A stretch of DNA of 64,000 bases from Mermis nigrescens (taxonomy: Eukaryota > Nematoda > Enoplea > Mermithida > Mermithidae): assembly GCA_036768485.1 (NCBI GenBank), contig JAVLUZ010000150.1, forward strand, positions 3,233,160 to 3,297,159, read 5' to 3'. Positions 1 to 11,639 of this stretch are shown piece after piece. The translations under genes and the position numbers were made by a program. Under the pieces are notes generated by a model. That model saw only the letters and a list, made by a program, of their open reading frames with translations, ran no database searches and was not told the origin of the DNA. Numbering within the stretch: position 1 is the first letter of the stretch; every line of letters begins with the position of its first letter.

Positions 1-1426
1 TTGAAGAAATTTTTCCATTTTTTCAAGAATTTATTCAAATGCATTTTGCCGTATATTCTTTATGACGTATTCTATTCTTAGCATTATTCTACAAAGAATG
101 ATTCTAGAGATTATAAGAATACTTGTTTAATTTCCCTAAGCCCTACTTTTCCACATTTTTTGGCGCTTCACGCCTGATTTTCGCATATATATAGTGTATG
201 CTGAAATTTCGAAAATAGATGCTTTCATGATAATACATAATTCTTAATGACAAAACTTACATTAATCTTCTAATTTCTATGAATACAACAGCTGGAAAGT
301 CAAATTCGAAAATGAAATATTTAATTTTTAAAATTTACAATTACACGGTGTCAGTAATTTAAAAATGCTAAAATAGTCGAAATCGATGTTGCAATTACCG
401 ATTGAATCGACTTCGAAAGACGGACAAGATTGATCGTAAAAATATGTACCACAGAGGCATATTTTATAGGGTATTCAACATTAAAAATATTGGTAGTTAA
501 TGATTTTAAATACATTCAGCCATATTAAAAACATAATGAGACATTTTACTTATCGCTTGGACATGTAATAAACTAATACATATTGTCTGAAACATGCCTT
601 TTCTTTAAAAAAGATTTACTTAGCAATTCGCCAATTTTATTGAAATTTATTTAAAAATTTTAGCGAAATTTTTTAATAGAATCTCGCTTAATATACGAGT
701 GTTCTTCCAATAAGTTTCTTTTAGCTGTAAATTTGTTTATGTGAGATATCAACGTGCGGGTTTTTGCATATGGTGATGCAACTTCTGCTCAACATTTCTA
801 AAATTACCATTTTTTCCAACTTTTTTCGCCTTTTCTAAGAAAAATTTTTTAAACACCTCAGTTCTGGTAAGGAAAACATATTTTACCTCGTCGCAGCTTA
901 GACACGATTATCATTTGATCTCATACTTTCGGTAAAACTATGACACTTTGTGACATTCATTGATGCGCTAGCAAAATTCCCATTGTGATTCCTTTTCTCT
1001 TTCTAGCGCTGCTTTTTTGCTAAAACCCAATTTTCGCTGATTTTGTCCAAAAACTAGCTTCATCAGAAATGCATCTTGCCAGACAATCTGAAAATTGCTC
1101 TATAGCGTTGGATTCTCTTATCTGAAATTTTGGCTTTATTCCTAAAAGAATGAACTCATGGGACTTTCAAATTTATGCCATTTTTTCCAGTATTTTCAAT
1201 CTATGATAAAATAAAATTGTTTTTATCGGAAAGAGGAAAAAAGATAAGAAGAAATTAAGAGCTCAGAGGAGCAAAACAGAAGTTGTAGAACAACGGGCAA
1301 GAAACCGCATGTTGATATCTTTTAAAGAAAAAAGTTATTAGACAACAGTTGGGTAAGTTCACTTTTGTCTAATTGTTTTCGATACAAGACAAAATTTTCT
1401 CTAAATTCACTTTTCTAATTTTACAG
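1..1426. other. AT-rich stretch, intron or intergenic
   Basis: I see no exon, RNA gene or recognisable transposon end here. The base composition is strongly AT-rich with many short A and T runs. It ends in a polypyrimidine tract and TTTTACAG acceptor (AG at 1425-1426), so at least its right part is probably an intron of the gene whose last exon follows. A short GGCGCTTCACGCC-like word near 163 resembles the subterminal word of the hAT-like element at 9.5-10.9 kb, but no element ends are visible. Confidence 0.5.
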
Positions 1427-2492
1427 AATCTGCCCCATTTCCAACAACGTTATGTGCGTCATAGATAAGCAATTCAAAATAAAACTGGTCGATTCGGTGA
1501 CCCTGGTGCTCGTGAAATTGGCCAACGATCCGTTCGCCGAAAATTCGCCATTGTTCGGAAAGGAATTCGCTTGCCTAGCCTACGATCACGTCGACGAGCT
1601 GATCATGGCGACTCAGTTCGATCCCAACGACGAACTGAGGCTTTTTCGGCACGACGTTCAAAATAATTGCCTGGATTTGGTGCAAACGGTGCAATTGCCC
1701 GAGCCGGGCTATTTCATAAAGTGCACGAATTCGACGGGTCGTTGGGTGTTTCGGAGCGCCTCGGGCAACGTCTATTTGAAGGACCGTGGCCCCGGGCCGC
1801 ATTGGCTGCTCATGGCTCGAAACGTGTCCAAAATATTCGACGCCTTAGATGAACCCGAATCGAATATAGTTAATTTATCCAACTTGACAATAAATGGCTC
1901 CTTATCGAATCTTAACCCTACTGATGCTCTGACGTCGCCGTTACGCGGCGAGTCGTCTTATTGTAGAAGTTATGGCGTTCGCCTACTTGCCGATTTCAAA
2001 ATTACGTCGTACTACCGTAATCCGGATTCGTGCGATTCGCAAGATGCGTTTTTCGTCAAACGGAGTCGATCTATCGATTTGAAAAGCGTTCTATCGACGA
2101 CGGTAAAAAATGGTGAAATGATCCGCGATATAAGGCAAAATGATAATTTGATCGAAGATCACTTTATTCAAAATATAATCACTTTCGATCGAAAATCGCC
2201 CGGATCGGTAATCGTAGCTCAAAAATTGCAAAATGGACGATTAAAATTGAGCAAGATCGAGTGGGAGGATGATCACGATCGATCGAAATTGACGGTCGAA
2301 CATTCGTCTTTGTTGCCCTATTATCTTAAACAATCGATCGAGGAATTGATAGTATCCGACGATGACGTCATTTATTTGGCAACGGGCCGCGGAATTGAAC
2401 TCAGTGATTTGGCTGCGGAAAATTCGGTATCCATCGCACGAACTCTTAGGCGACTATCGTCGCATTTGAGGATCAAATCAAACGATTCGTGA
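1427..2492 (+). CDS. Terminal exon of an unrecognised protein-coding gene
   Basis: An open frame runs from a good 3' splice site (TTTTACAG ending at 1426) to TGA at 2490-2492. It stays open upstream of the ATG at 1452, adding residues ICPISNNV before it, so an internal exon is more likely than a start at 1452. The exon gives about 354 residues. It is richer in G+C than its surroundings and has coding-like codon use (many GATCGA). No membrane span or signal peptide is visible. Alternating hydrophobic strands with short polar turns (e.g. WVFRSASGNVYL near residue 100, SVIVAQKLQNGRLKLSKIEW near 260) suggest a beta-propeller or other all-beta fold. I noted a faint layout resemblance to the middle of Elongator subunit ELP1, too weak to name it. 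AT-rich sequence with AATTAA follows the stop. Confidence 0.7.
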
Positions 2493-2589
2493 TTATTTAA
2501 GTTGACGAGCTTATCGATTTTTGTCAAAAGTATTTGTAAAAATAACGTACATAATTTGTGCAATAATTAAACATGGCAACCACACTTAC

Positions 2590-2700
2590 TTACATGTATT
2601 TATGGGCAGCAACAAAATTGTGGGAATCTTTTAGGGCAAAATCGTTGAATCCATGCAGAAAAATTCAATTCTCTGGGCCTTGGGGGAGTCTGCCAGACAA
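2590..2700 (+). repeat. Fragment of ATGGGCAGCAACAAAATT repeat (CATAGGTGGGC-related)
   Basis: The words ATGGGCAGCAACAAAATTGT and, 85 bases on, AAAATTCAATTCTCTGGG match the ends and interior of the repeat variant also seen near 15.67, 26.2 and 37.3 kb. A short open frame across it is incidental. Confidence 0.5.
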
Positions 2701-3039
2701 TGAACACCTATGTGCTGACTTGATTGAAAAGTATGGCTGGTCTGGGGAAGGAAAACTGAACTTTTGTTTGAGCCAAAATGACCCGAGTCGGTAGCGTGAG
2801 AAGGACATGATGCGGTTGATGGCTTAAGAGACCTATTAGAGGAAAATTACCAAGGAAAAGCAAAGTAAAAAGCGTAGAAATCTAATTTTGTTATGCAAAA
2901 TACTTAACTTTCATAAATTGAGTGAGATATGTTTCTGGGTGGTCATCTCCAAGATTCTGTCATGAAAGAAACTATTGATGTAGCTCTAATGCTGGAAATT
3001 AGCATATTATTTTAAAGGAATCCAGTTCTTTCACTACTA

Positions 3040-4920
3040 GCAAATGAAAAATGTTCGAATGGAACAAAAAGGACAAATAGACTTAGAATAGCGGATTATT
3101 AAAGACATAGAAGGAGGGGACTAGGAAAAAGTCACCTATGTGCGCAAAAACCATAAGAATCTGCTCTTTCCTGATTCGTACCTAATCCTGATTTTATTAA
3201 GAACAAGTTTCAAAAAGAAAGTGATCTTCCGCAACTTTTAAAATTAAAATTAACTTATATTCAAACTTTAGACTATCATTGAGTCACAAAAAACCAAGTT
3301 AGACTTGCGGTCCTGATTTCAAAGACAATAGTCTATTAAAATTTAGCTTGTACTACCTACAACGTCATGGATCAGAAGTTAGCATGCAGCGTAAAGCTTA
3401 TAAAAATAGAAGGTGTAAAGTAAACTGAAGTGAAATTCGTAATCCTGATGGTACAGAGAAATAAATCCTTACGGTTTGAAAATCATTTTAAAGAAACATT
3501 ACCTTTGGCAATGCTTTGTAGCTAAAATTGCTCTTCAAGTGTAAACTTCACACAGCGGCTGAGTGTAAAGAATGTCTAACATTGGACTCGTAATCCTAGT
3601 GTTCCAAGTAATATTCTACAAAAACTTAACTCTCCACAACATAAGGAGCCAAATAAATCTTCAGTGTAAACTACTTAACACTTTCACTGCGTGCAAGCTG
3701 ATTCTTCCCGTAGATTGTTTGACTCTTAAGCGCTAGAGCATTTATAGAGTAAATATCATGCCCAAACTCATAATGGAAGAACATAACGTGCAAAACTGAC
3801 GGAGAAACGTGTTTCCTAACCAGAATTACATCTTTACACCACCAGGAACAATTGAATATTGAGTGTAAAGAAACTCATCAAATTGCGATTTCTTGCCCTT
3901 AAGGCAATTTCATTTTTAACATAAGTCCGGACATACCAATTCAGAAATGGAGGATTTAGTTGATAGGATAATTGCATAAACGTTTTCTTAACCATAGAGC
4001 TGGTTCTTTACACCTCCAGAAATTCTCAGTGTTCAGTTTATAGAAACGTGAACACGTGCGATTTGTAATCGCTGACATGGACCTCCTTTCTAGAATAGTC
4101 CGCACAACCCGAGTCATAAGTGGAGAAGTTAGCTGACAAAAAATGGCAAAAGCGTCTTATTTACACCCGAATTTAAACATTACACCTTCAGACCACATTC
4201 TGTATTTAGTTTTGAAAAAATACGTAAAAGTGCGATGTGTAGCGTAACCCTTCACTCGACTTTTATTTTTAGAATAATTCGCGTGTCCCGATTTATAAAC
4301 GTGGCGGTTGACAAAGTAAAAGAAGGTCAAAATGTGCATTTTTTCGTCCACCCCAGAGTGTAAACTTCAAACCGCTAGCACTAACTCCGTATTGACATTA
4401 TACAAACGTAGCCACATTCATCGTGTAGCCCTTAATTTGAAGTAAGTTTTCGCAAATAATTTTTTTAGAGACTCTCATGCAAAGAATTTGACGAGCATAA
4501 ACAAGTCGAAAACCCGACCAACTCGTGTTTTTTTACACTCAGATTTTCACACTCTTTACACTCTCACTCGCGATCTAATGCAAATTTCATGAAAACAAAA
4601 AATATCAATTTTAAGAGAATTTCTTCCTCTACTTTGTCCTGTCATTAAATTTTCTAAGACGATCCTACTAAGTTGTACAACAATTGTCCTCGAAAACCCG
4701 TCAAAAGTCGCTCTATGTTATAAAGTCGCGAGAAAACTTTATACATTCATTACAAGCTCTACATTGAGTTTAAAGAAAAACAGCAAAAAATCTACATCGA
4801 TTTTTTATTAATTATCTTTTAAAAAAAGCGCACCTCACAGATGTGTCCCGTTATAGCTGTAGGGGATACACAGGTGTTAGTAGTAGTACGAGCTGACGCG
4901 CTACCTATTATAACATTCCG
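3040..4920 (+). repeat. Array of degenerate ~130-bp units (GTGTAAA...TTTACAC), copy 1
   Basis: From about 3180 to 4830 the words GTGTAAA, TTTACAC, GATTCGTAATCCTGAT and AAATTAAGCTTCCGCAA recur at roughly 120-140 bp spacing with heavy divergence. The array is preceded at 3045-3150 by a fragment of the CTAGCAAG...GCTCCGATGG repeat. It ends in CGCACCTCACAGATGTGTCC, GTTATAGCTGTAGGGG and a GCGCTACCTAT end. The same left border, array and right border occur at 38.86-41.8 kb and 59.1-63.1 kb, so this is one interspersed composite element. No coding capacity is visible. Confidence 0.7.
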
Positions 4921-4942
4921 ACATGGGCTTGTTACCACACGA

Positions 4943-5057
4943 GGACGTGGGGGATTTGGGGGGTATGCACCCCCTAGAAGTTTGAATACCCCCCAGAAAC
5001 CGAAGATTTCCCAGAATTTTAGTACTGCCCACCTATGCTTGTTACATATACCAAGCG
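4943..5057 (-). mobile_element. Internally deleted CATAGGTGGGC hAT-like MITE
   Basis: The left part (GACGTGGGGGATTTGGGGGG, TATGCACCCCC) and right part (CCCAGAATTTTAGTACTGCC, CACCTATG) match the two ends of the ~260-bp element family in reverse orientation. The usual middle (GAGAAACGTCGAAAAATGG) is missing. Confidence 0.6.
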
Positions 5058-5874
5058 TAAAAATCTTTGTTGTGTAGGTACCTGGTAAATTCAGACATAA
5101 TCAAAGTCATAGAGTGTCACAAAAATGCTGAGATTATCCATCAGGCTTGTACGTGGAGGAGGATGGGAATATATAGATCCCAATATAGAAAAAAGGTTTT
5201 CGAAGAAAATAAGACGAAAATAAATAAAAATCAAACATTTCCTGCAAAAGCGCGAAATTGATTATAGATTAATATATTTTTCCTCGATTTTACCCTTTAT
5301 ACCAGTTTTGAGGTCATTTAGGATCTGAGTAAGAGTATCTGAAATTGATTCCAACGAACACCGGCTGCTCCCAGACCAGCCATTGTTGCCACTTTAAAAA
5401 ACGATTTATTTTCGGTTTTGCCATGATTTTGCTTTCTATTTTTTATATAAAAACTTTCTGAACAATATTGCACTAGATATGCCGCTATTAGGCCCAGCGG
5501 CCTTCGATTCCGCTGGCTATTTTATACGGATTTTTCACTTTTAGATGCAACGCTCCATCAGTGCAGTAAATTTTTGCTGAAATGGAAGAAAAAAGAGGCT
5601 CTATAAACAAAGCTTCAAGTTTTTTTCAGAATGCAAAAGGTAATCAATCGATTATTGTTAAGAACTAAATAAATCGGAACGAATTCGGTTCGGTGAGGAT
5701 GATAATTATTTATCGTTAACGTAAACAGGGGCCAGGGTTACATATACCACCTGTGAGTTTTATGACCCCGAAATATAATTTTCGTTACTTTTTTACATGA
5801 AATTTTTTCATATCGGATCACAAATTTTGGTTACTGTCCGTGTATCATGTGCCTGCCTGTTTCCCAGAATGAAA

Positions 5875-6317
5875 TGACTTTTCTCATCTCGTTTCGTATG
5901 TTTTTTGGAACCGGAATTTCATGATTGAACGCATCAATCATACAAAACTAAACAATGTGCTGGCATGCGCCTAAAGGTCTTGTATTCAATATTGTGTCGC
6001 GCGATCGACGTTTTTATCTTTTAAATTTATCGCGTTTTTTCGAGGTTTAAAACTTAAGACGACCGTATTTCACCATAATTAAATTGAAATTTTTTACCAT
6101 TTCAATGCCTTATTATTTCAAAAAGTTTTCAATAATGTAAGCCTTGAAAAAAGTTTAAGATATTAATTTTAAAAATGAGAAAATAATTGTCATAGCTCGA
6201 GAAATTTGTTTCCCGCGTTAAAAATATTTTTCCACGCAACAAATAATTTTGAATTGAATAGTTAAGTCTGCAATATAGAGCATGCTCATATTTGGTCACA
6301 TATTTCCGATTCTAAAT
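5875..6317 (+). repeat. Direct duplication, left copy
   Basis: This block is repeated about 545 bases downstream (6421-6866). Shared words include TTTCGTATGTTTTTTGGAAC, GCGCCTAAAGGTCTTGTATT, CGCGATCGAC, TTAAGACGACCG and CAATATAGAGC. The copies differ by scattered substitutions and small indels. No open frame is conserved between them. Confidence 0.75.
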
Positions 6318-6420
6318 TTCTTTTTTAATTTTTTTTTCAAAATCTTAACTTACACAGGTAGCGTATTTTCACCGTGGTATTTTCAAAAAATAACAGGCAA
6401 GACACCGTTAATCAAATTTT

Positions 6421-6866
6421 TTCATCATCGTTTCGTATGTTTTTGGAACCGGAATTACAAGATGGGACGCATCAATCATACAAAACTAAACAATTTGCAC
6501 GGGGATGCGCCTAAAGGTCTTGTATTCAATACTGTGTTGCGCGATCGACATTTGTATTTTTTAAATTTATCGCGTTGTTTCGAGAGGTTTAAACTTAAGA
6601 CGACCGCTTTTTCACCATAATTGAAATAGAAATTTTTTTACCATTTTATTGCCTTATTAATTCAAAAAGTTCTCATTCATGTAAGCCACGAAAAAAGTTT
6701 AAGATAATAATTTAAAAATGAGAAGATAATTGTCATAGCACAAGAAATTTGTTTCCCCGCGTTAAAAATATCTTTTCCAAAAACAACAAATAATTTTGAA
6801 TTGAATACTGATTCAAGCCATACAATATAGAGCAATGCTCATTCTTGGTCTATATATCTCCAGTGC
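6421..6866 (+). repeat. Direct duplication, right copy
   Basis: Second copy of the block at 5875-6317, with the same order of shared words up to CAATATAGAGC and CATATTTGGTC-like sequence. The ~100-bp spacer at 6318-6420 is not part of the duplication. A 112-codon frame starting at 6282 crosses it but has no equivalent in the left copy, so I do not call it a gene. Confidence 0.75.
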
Positions 6867-6894
6867 AAAGAACTAACACGTATAATCTGTTTCA

Positions 6895-7005
6895 CTTATT
6901 TTGTGCATAAATTTTATGAATTTTCATCGATAGTAAGCCGAGGGTTACGATAATTGTATATCAGATCAATGCTATTATTGCAATCTGTCGGCTAATTGTC
7001 AGAGC
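6895..7005 (+). mobile_element. TATAGTCTGTTTCACA MITE, fragment
   Basis: The interior words AAGCCGAGGGTTACGATAAT, TATATCAGATCAATGCTATT and GCAATCTGTCGGCTAATTGT match the small palindromic MITE seen complete at 13.55, 36.1 and 44.0 kb. The right end is cut by the insertion of the hAT-like element beginning at 7006. Confidence 0.65.
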
Positions 7006-8744
7006 TAGAAGTAATGTAAAAAGATCATCTGGATCTGATCTTTTTATCCAGATTCTGATCCAGATCCAGATCATCTGGATCTGGATCTGGTTATTTTCTG
7101 ATCTGGTTATCTGATCTGGATCTGGATCTGCCAGAAAATCAGAACCCGATCTTTATCTGGATCTGGGTCTGTTTAATCAACTCATATCTGGTTAAACAGA
7201 CCAGAAAGTTATTTCTGCACGATGGTATTCTTTCTGTTTTACGATTTACTATAGGTAGGTTATCTATTTAGTTGTAGCCCTACATGCACGGATGGTGTGA
7301 CAACAGCCCCACCGTCCCATGCAGCGGGGCTAAGGGAAGGGCGTGCTGGGGGTTTTGACCCCCCAGATCTGTGCTGACCCCCCATGAATGGCCAAAAAGT
7401 GCCGCTGACCCCCCCCATAAATTTTTTTGTTTCAGAAAAATTTTCGAAGCTCTACAGAAAAGTAATTTAAATGATAAAAATGTATTGAAGGTTGTTTTTT
7501 CACATGAATTATCATCAGAATAGACCTTTGAGAGACTTTTCTGCCTAAAAGTGGGGAAATTTTGAATTTTTTTCGAAAAATTTTTGTTGAAAAAGTGTTT
7601 CAATGGATGCGCGACATCATGAAACGTCCAAAATTAATGTTTTTAGTGCCCATGTTCCATTTTTATCGCTTTTTTGATGTTTGAGAAAAAAAATTGATTT
7701 TGAATCCCCCCCGAGAATTTCTACGCTGTACATGTATAGTTTTTAACTGGTGCACCTGTCATTTTTTATGAATTTTAACAGCGTTTTTCTTTGTTGAATT
7801 GAAATTAAGTAGGTTTCTTCATAGTATTGCATTTTGTGTTGTTTGGTAATGTATCGTTTGTGTTTTTTGACAGTGATATCCATAGGTGGGCAGCACCGAA
7901 ATTCTGGGAAGGGTGGGTGAAAAAAATTTTCAAAGGTAAAAAATGGTCTTAAAAGTGGTCGTAGGGCAGAAAAAACCATTTTTCGACATTTCTCATCGAG
8001 CACTATCCACTGGCATCAAAAAATCACTAAAAAAGCAAAAAAAATTTCTAAATTTGAATTCTGGGGAGTATTTTGATTTCTGAGGGTATTTCAACTTCTG
8101 GGTAGGTGCATACCCCCAAACCCCCCACGCCCATGTGTGGTGAAATCTTTATGAAATAATACACATTTCCTTTCTTACAAGCGATTAAAAGAAGCATTCG
8201 ATTCTCCTGTTTGACCACAAAGTTGCCAAATTCCAGACATCTCACGTTCCTGTGAATATATAATGCCGTTTTGTTTACAAAGTTTTCAAGTGAAGCTGTT
8301 GTAATAATTCGTACATTTTTCATGCCTCAATTTCAAGCCCATTGGTAAAAGTCTTAACTTGTGAGTTTTCCTTTTTAGACAATTTTTACTGATATAATTT
8401 TTTTGTAAAAGCTCTAAAATGAAAATTTTCCTCGACTCTGCCCCAGACCCCCTGGGGGCTGTTATATTAGTCCTGCCTTCAAAAGACCCCCCAAATCCAT
8501 AGTGGGCTTGGGCGGGGCGCTTTATGCCCTCCCTTTTAGCAATACAAATTGCTGCACAGAAAATATTTTTATCTGGATCTGGATCTGTATCTGGATCTTT
8601 TTAAATTTTGATCTGGCAAAACGATCTGGATCTGGTTATTTTCTGATCTGGTTATCTGATCTGGATCTGGATCCGCCAAAAATATGAACCCAATCTTTAT
8701 CTGGATCTGGATCTGGGTAAAAATCTGGATCTTTTACATCACTA
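7006..8744 (+). mobile_element. Non-autonomous hAT-like element with GATCTGG subterminal arrays
   Basis: The 1739-bp element is bounded by an exact 8-bp target duplication, GTCAGAGC at 6998-7005 and 8745-8752. The ends are inverted repeats: TAGAAGTAATGTAAAAAGAT on the left, and TAGTGATGTAAAAGATC when the right end is read inward. Just inside each end lies an array of GATCTGGATCTG words (about 7025-7200 and 8565-8738). An 8-bp duplication and a TAG-type end are typical of the hAT superfamily, whose transposases bind subterminal repeats. There is no transposase frame. The interior carries a complete 259-bp CATAGGTGGGC MITE (7881-8139) and other G-rich repeat debris. Confidence 0.85.
7881..8139 (+). 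mobile_element. CATAGGTGGGC hAT-like MITE, complete
   Basis: Begins CATAGGTGGGCAGCACCG and ends CCCACGCCCATGTGTG, so the inverted ends are CATAGGTGGGC and CACACATGGGC. The flanking 8-mers GTGATATC (7873-7880) and GTGAAATC (8140-8147) agree at 7 of 8 positions. The interior has the family words AAAAATGGTC, TTTCTCATCGAGCACTATCC and TTGAATTCTGGGG. Nested in the element at 7006-8744. Confidence 0.8.
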
Positions 8745-8752
8745 GTCAGAGC

Positions 8753-9291
8753 TATAGTCTGTTTCCATTTATCCGAGAGCTTTTTCAGTAAATGTTTTCG
8801 AAGGCTAAAGTTACCCCTTCTTTCTAATTTACTGCAGGTTGTTAGATCTGACTAGCTATGTAGCAGAAAAGGCTTTTTCAATAAAATTTTTACGGCATAA
8901 TTTATTCTCGTCCTCCAGCAGATCAATCAACTTACAGACAAAAATCACGCATTCAGCTTATCCTAAGTTAACACTTTAAACACAACAGACTAAGATTTTA
9001 AGAATCGCCGCTGACTCCCGCATAGCTCAGTGGTAAAACGTCTGCCTGTCGTCGAAGCAAACCGGGTTCGATTCCACCGAGAGCTTTTTATTTAGCATGT
9101 AGTATGCCCCAGCACTGATTAAATGCCTAAATTAAATTTACATGGGCGGATTAGTGCATTACAAATAGAATAATTCCGGCCACACGCATCACTGAGTTGA
9201 TCGGCCGAGTTAAAGTAATTCGTCTTGTTTCGCCTACTGTAGCCATTAGAAAATTGACCAAAAAGCTCTCGAATAAATGAAACAGAGTATA
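8753..9291 (+). mobile_element. tRNA-bearing TATAGTCTGTTTCATTTATCC MITE, copy 1
   Basis: About 540 bp with inverted ends: TATAGTCTGTTTCCATTTAT on the left, TATACTCTGTTTCATTTATT when the right end is read inward. Both continue into CGAGAGCTTTTT-like sequence. The middle holds a tRNA-like segment (9015-9084). Copies 2, 3 and 4 at 20.1, 21.1 and 41.8 kb share the whole plan, including AGCAGATCAATCAACTTACA and ACTGTAGTATGTCCCAGCAC. The flanking TA suggests a 2-bp target, but this is not firm. Confidence 0.75.
9015..9084 (+). pseudogene. tRNA-like sequence inside MITE, copy 1
   Basis: Contains an A-box-like TAGCTCAGTGGTAAAACG and a B box GGTTCGATTCC about 40 bases apart, followed by a run of T (pol III terminator-like). 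The anticodon-arm region TGCCTGTCGTCGAAGCA nearly folds as a 5-bp stem with a 7-base loop. The T stem and acceptor stem pair poorly, so I read it as a decayed tRNA or tRNA-derived promoter carried by the MITE, not a working tRNA gene. Confidence 0.6.
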
Positions 9292-9330
9292 GTTTTGAAA
9301 TTTATGTCCGCAGTTGTGCCAAACAGACTA

Positions 9331-9500
9331 TACACTAGCAAGAAAAAATGCTCCGATGGAGCAAAAAAGGTGGACATACTTGGATTTCGTCATTGTTAAG
9401 GATGTAAAAGTACGGGAATGGGAAAAAATTCCCTGTATGCGCAAAAGCCATAAGAATGCGCTAAATAGTTAGACATCCCTAAACAGCGCGAAAATCGGCC
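9331..9500 (+). repeat. CTAGCAAG..GCTCCGATGG repeat, left-end fragment
   Basis: Shares CTAGCAAGAAAAAATGCTCC, GATGTAAAAG and CGCAAAAGCCATAAGAATG with the full inverted-repeat copy at 38859-39247. Only the left half is present before another element begins at 9538. Confidence 0.6.
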
Positions 9501-9537
9501 TACGCCCTATTTCTGCAGACTGAATTGAGTTAGCTAT

Positions 9538-10867
9538 CATAGGCGTAGCCAGGGGGAGGCATTGGAGGCACATACCCCCGAAATTTTTCGGAAATTTTGT
9601 TGATTTTTCTGGTGCAATAATTGTGTCCAGAAAATTGAGTTCAAAAAGGCAAAAACGTCAAAATCTTCCGGCGCTTCGCGCCGAGTCATTATTATTCATT
9701 GATATATATGTAGATCTAATGAGTTTAAAAGCTTGTTGATTCAGCTAAAATAATCCAATCATTATAGTGATTTAATGCACTATTTGTGCGTTGAATGAAA
9801 CTGTGCGTGCTTGTTGAGCATAATAGTAGAAGTGCGAAAATGATTGCTTTCCAGTTTATCTATTCTCTGCTTTATTTGTCTTTTTTACAAGGACACATAA
9901 TTCTATTTTGAATGAAAGGAATGACCAAATTTTCTTATTTTTTTGCGCTTTCTGTTTTCTGACCTATATCTTATTAACAAAGAAGGCCGCAAATGGGCCT
10001 GAAAACGGTAAGAAAAAAATTTTCATTGATACATCTTTTATATCTTATTGGCAGCAACCCGTTGCTGCGCTATATACTTAGCAGAAGTCAAATAACGCAT
10101 TTCAGCTCAGAATTTTTGTGCAATGTATTATCACTTCGTTAATTTTGAGTTTTTTTGTTTTCATTTAGAACCGAGATTCAGCCGATTTTTGCGAAAAATG
10201 TTAACATTACTATTTAATATTAGAGTGCCTTTTTTACAAAATTTTTTGGGATTCTATCCTGAACCTGACTGAGGGGGCGCTTGAGCGCGCCATCCCAGAC
10301 CCTCAACCGTAAAATCTTGTTGTACACGTGCAACCAGATTTTTTAGAAGACAAAAAAGGTAAAAGGGTTAGGAATTTGAGTTTAAAGAGCAAACACGTCG
10401 TAATTTTCCGATGCATAGCGCCGCCGGTTATGTTCTATGTTTTTATGAAGCTCCAGTATTGCGTTTAAAAGCCTGGATTAGTCAAAATATTTCATTCTGA
10501 GTTAGTAATTCACATTTTTTTGTTCTGCTCTGTCAAATTATTAGTATTCACAGAGCTACAAAATGTCAAGAACGGTAAAAAAAAATTTCTTGTTGCCTTG
10601 CGCGCCACTTATGATTTCCGGACTGTTTGTCATTGAAACGGCCGTGAATTCTACATGAAAACGGTAAAAATTTCGAAAACTTTCGGCGCTTCGCGCCGCT
10701 TTATAATTTTGTATTTTCAATCGTAAACCAATAAATTAGCTAGGCTGCACTACTAAAGGTCAAAAAACTCAGTTCTACTATACATGTTACTGGAATTCAA
10801 TGCAAAAGTAGTCTTAAAAAATTTTTGTGTATCCCCCAACCGAATGAAAATCAGGGCTACGCCTCTG
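9538..10867 (+). mobile_element. Non-autonomous hAT-like element, CATAGGCGTAGCC ends, GGCGCTTCGCGCC words
   Basis: The ends are inverted: CATAGGCGTAGCC on the left, and CAGAGGCGTAGCC when the right end is read inward. The flanking 8-mers TTAGCTAT (9530-9537) and TTAGCCAT (10868-10875) agree at 7 of 8 positions, as expected of an older hAT insertion. The palindromic word CGGCGCTTCGCGCCG occurs near each end (about 9670 and 10684) beside similar AAAACG(G/T)CAAAA contexts. No transposase frame is visible in the 1330 bp. Related words occur at 50.6-50.9 and 51.9 kb. Confidence 0.75.
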
Positions 10868-11291
10868 TTAGCCATAGAGGTTTAAAGTTTACTTCGATAT
10901 TCTGTTTCCCACTAGGGAATTGTGGGACTATATTCTCATTATGAAAAAGGCAGCCTAACTAACTTTAATCCGAGGAAGACCCGCGTAAAAGTCTCCGTTG
11001 AATCGATCTGAAAATTATCGTAAATATTTCTTCAATTTTTTCAAACCAGAAATGCTCGAGGAAAGTTAAATCCAGAGCTTGCATAAGCAAAGATACGGCA
11101 GTAGTTTTTAGTTTTTCTTCACAGTTTATAGCTTCAATGTCAAGTGTTGACATGGAAAGAAAACAATTTACTGAATTGAAATTTACGTCAATGACCTTAC
11201 TAACGTTTACAGTAAAATCCCTCGACTGAAATAGCAAGCGAAAGCCAGGCATGGCAACAAACACATCAGTGTGTAAACCGAACGCAACGAT

Positions 11292-11498
11292 ATGTCGGCC
11301 GCCAAAAACCGCATACAATTGAACAATACACGAGAAAGCAACGAAAATTACGTCGTCGAGCAAGACAACATGGACGATTCCGGCCACAAAATAAACAATC
11401 CGGTCGATGCATCAGCAAATGCAAATAATTCAAGAAAATTTATGAGTCGCATGCATTCCAAAATGGACAGACATAAATTTGCATGGATTCTAATATGA
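11292..11498 (+). CDS. Possible short exon or gene, Asn-rich product
   Basis: A 68-codon frame from ATG to TGA. It lies in a less AT-rich patch with coding-like codon use, and an AATAAA signal follows the stop directly. The product is polar and rich in Asn and Ser, with no membrane span, motif or family that I recognise. An upstream splice acceptor is not clear, and nothing similar occurs elsewhere in the window. It could be the last exon of an otherwise unseen gene or a chance frame. Confidence 0.25.
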   Translation: MSAAKNRIQLNNTRESNENYVVEQDNMDDSGHKINNPVDASANANNSRKFMSRMHSKMDRHKFAWILI

Positions 11499-11639
11499 AA
11501 TAAATATAGAATTCGGTTTCGTCAAGACAGCGCATGAGAATTATTATTATGAAATGATTTTCAGGTAGTATTTTTAAAAATGTTTCTCATTCGAGTGAAC
11601 ATTCAAAACAGTGCATGCTTGCGAATAAAAATGATTAAA

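Noticed and set aside
7020..8738. Two independent GATCTG microsatellites
   Set aside because: They sit at mirrored positions just inside the ends of one 8-bp-duplicated element, so they are better explained as its subterminal arrays.
10965..11387. 140-codon minus-strand frame
   Set aside because: No motif, splice context or coding-like composition. It overlaps the more plausible but still weak + strand frame at 11292-11498.
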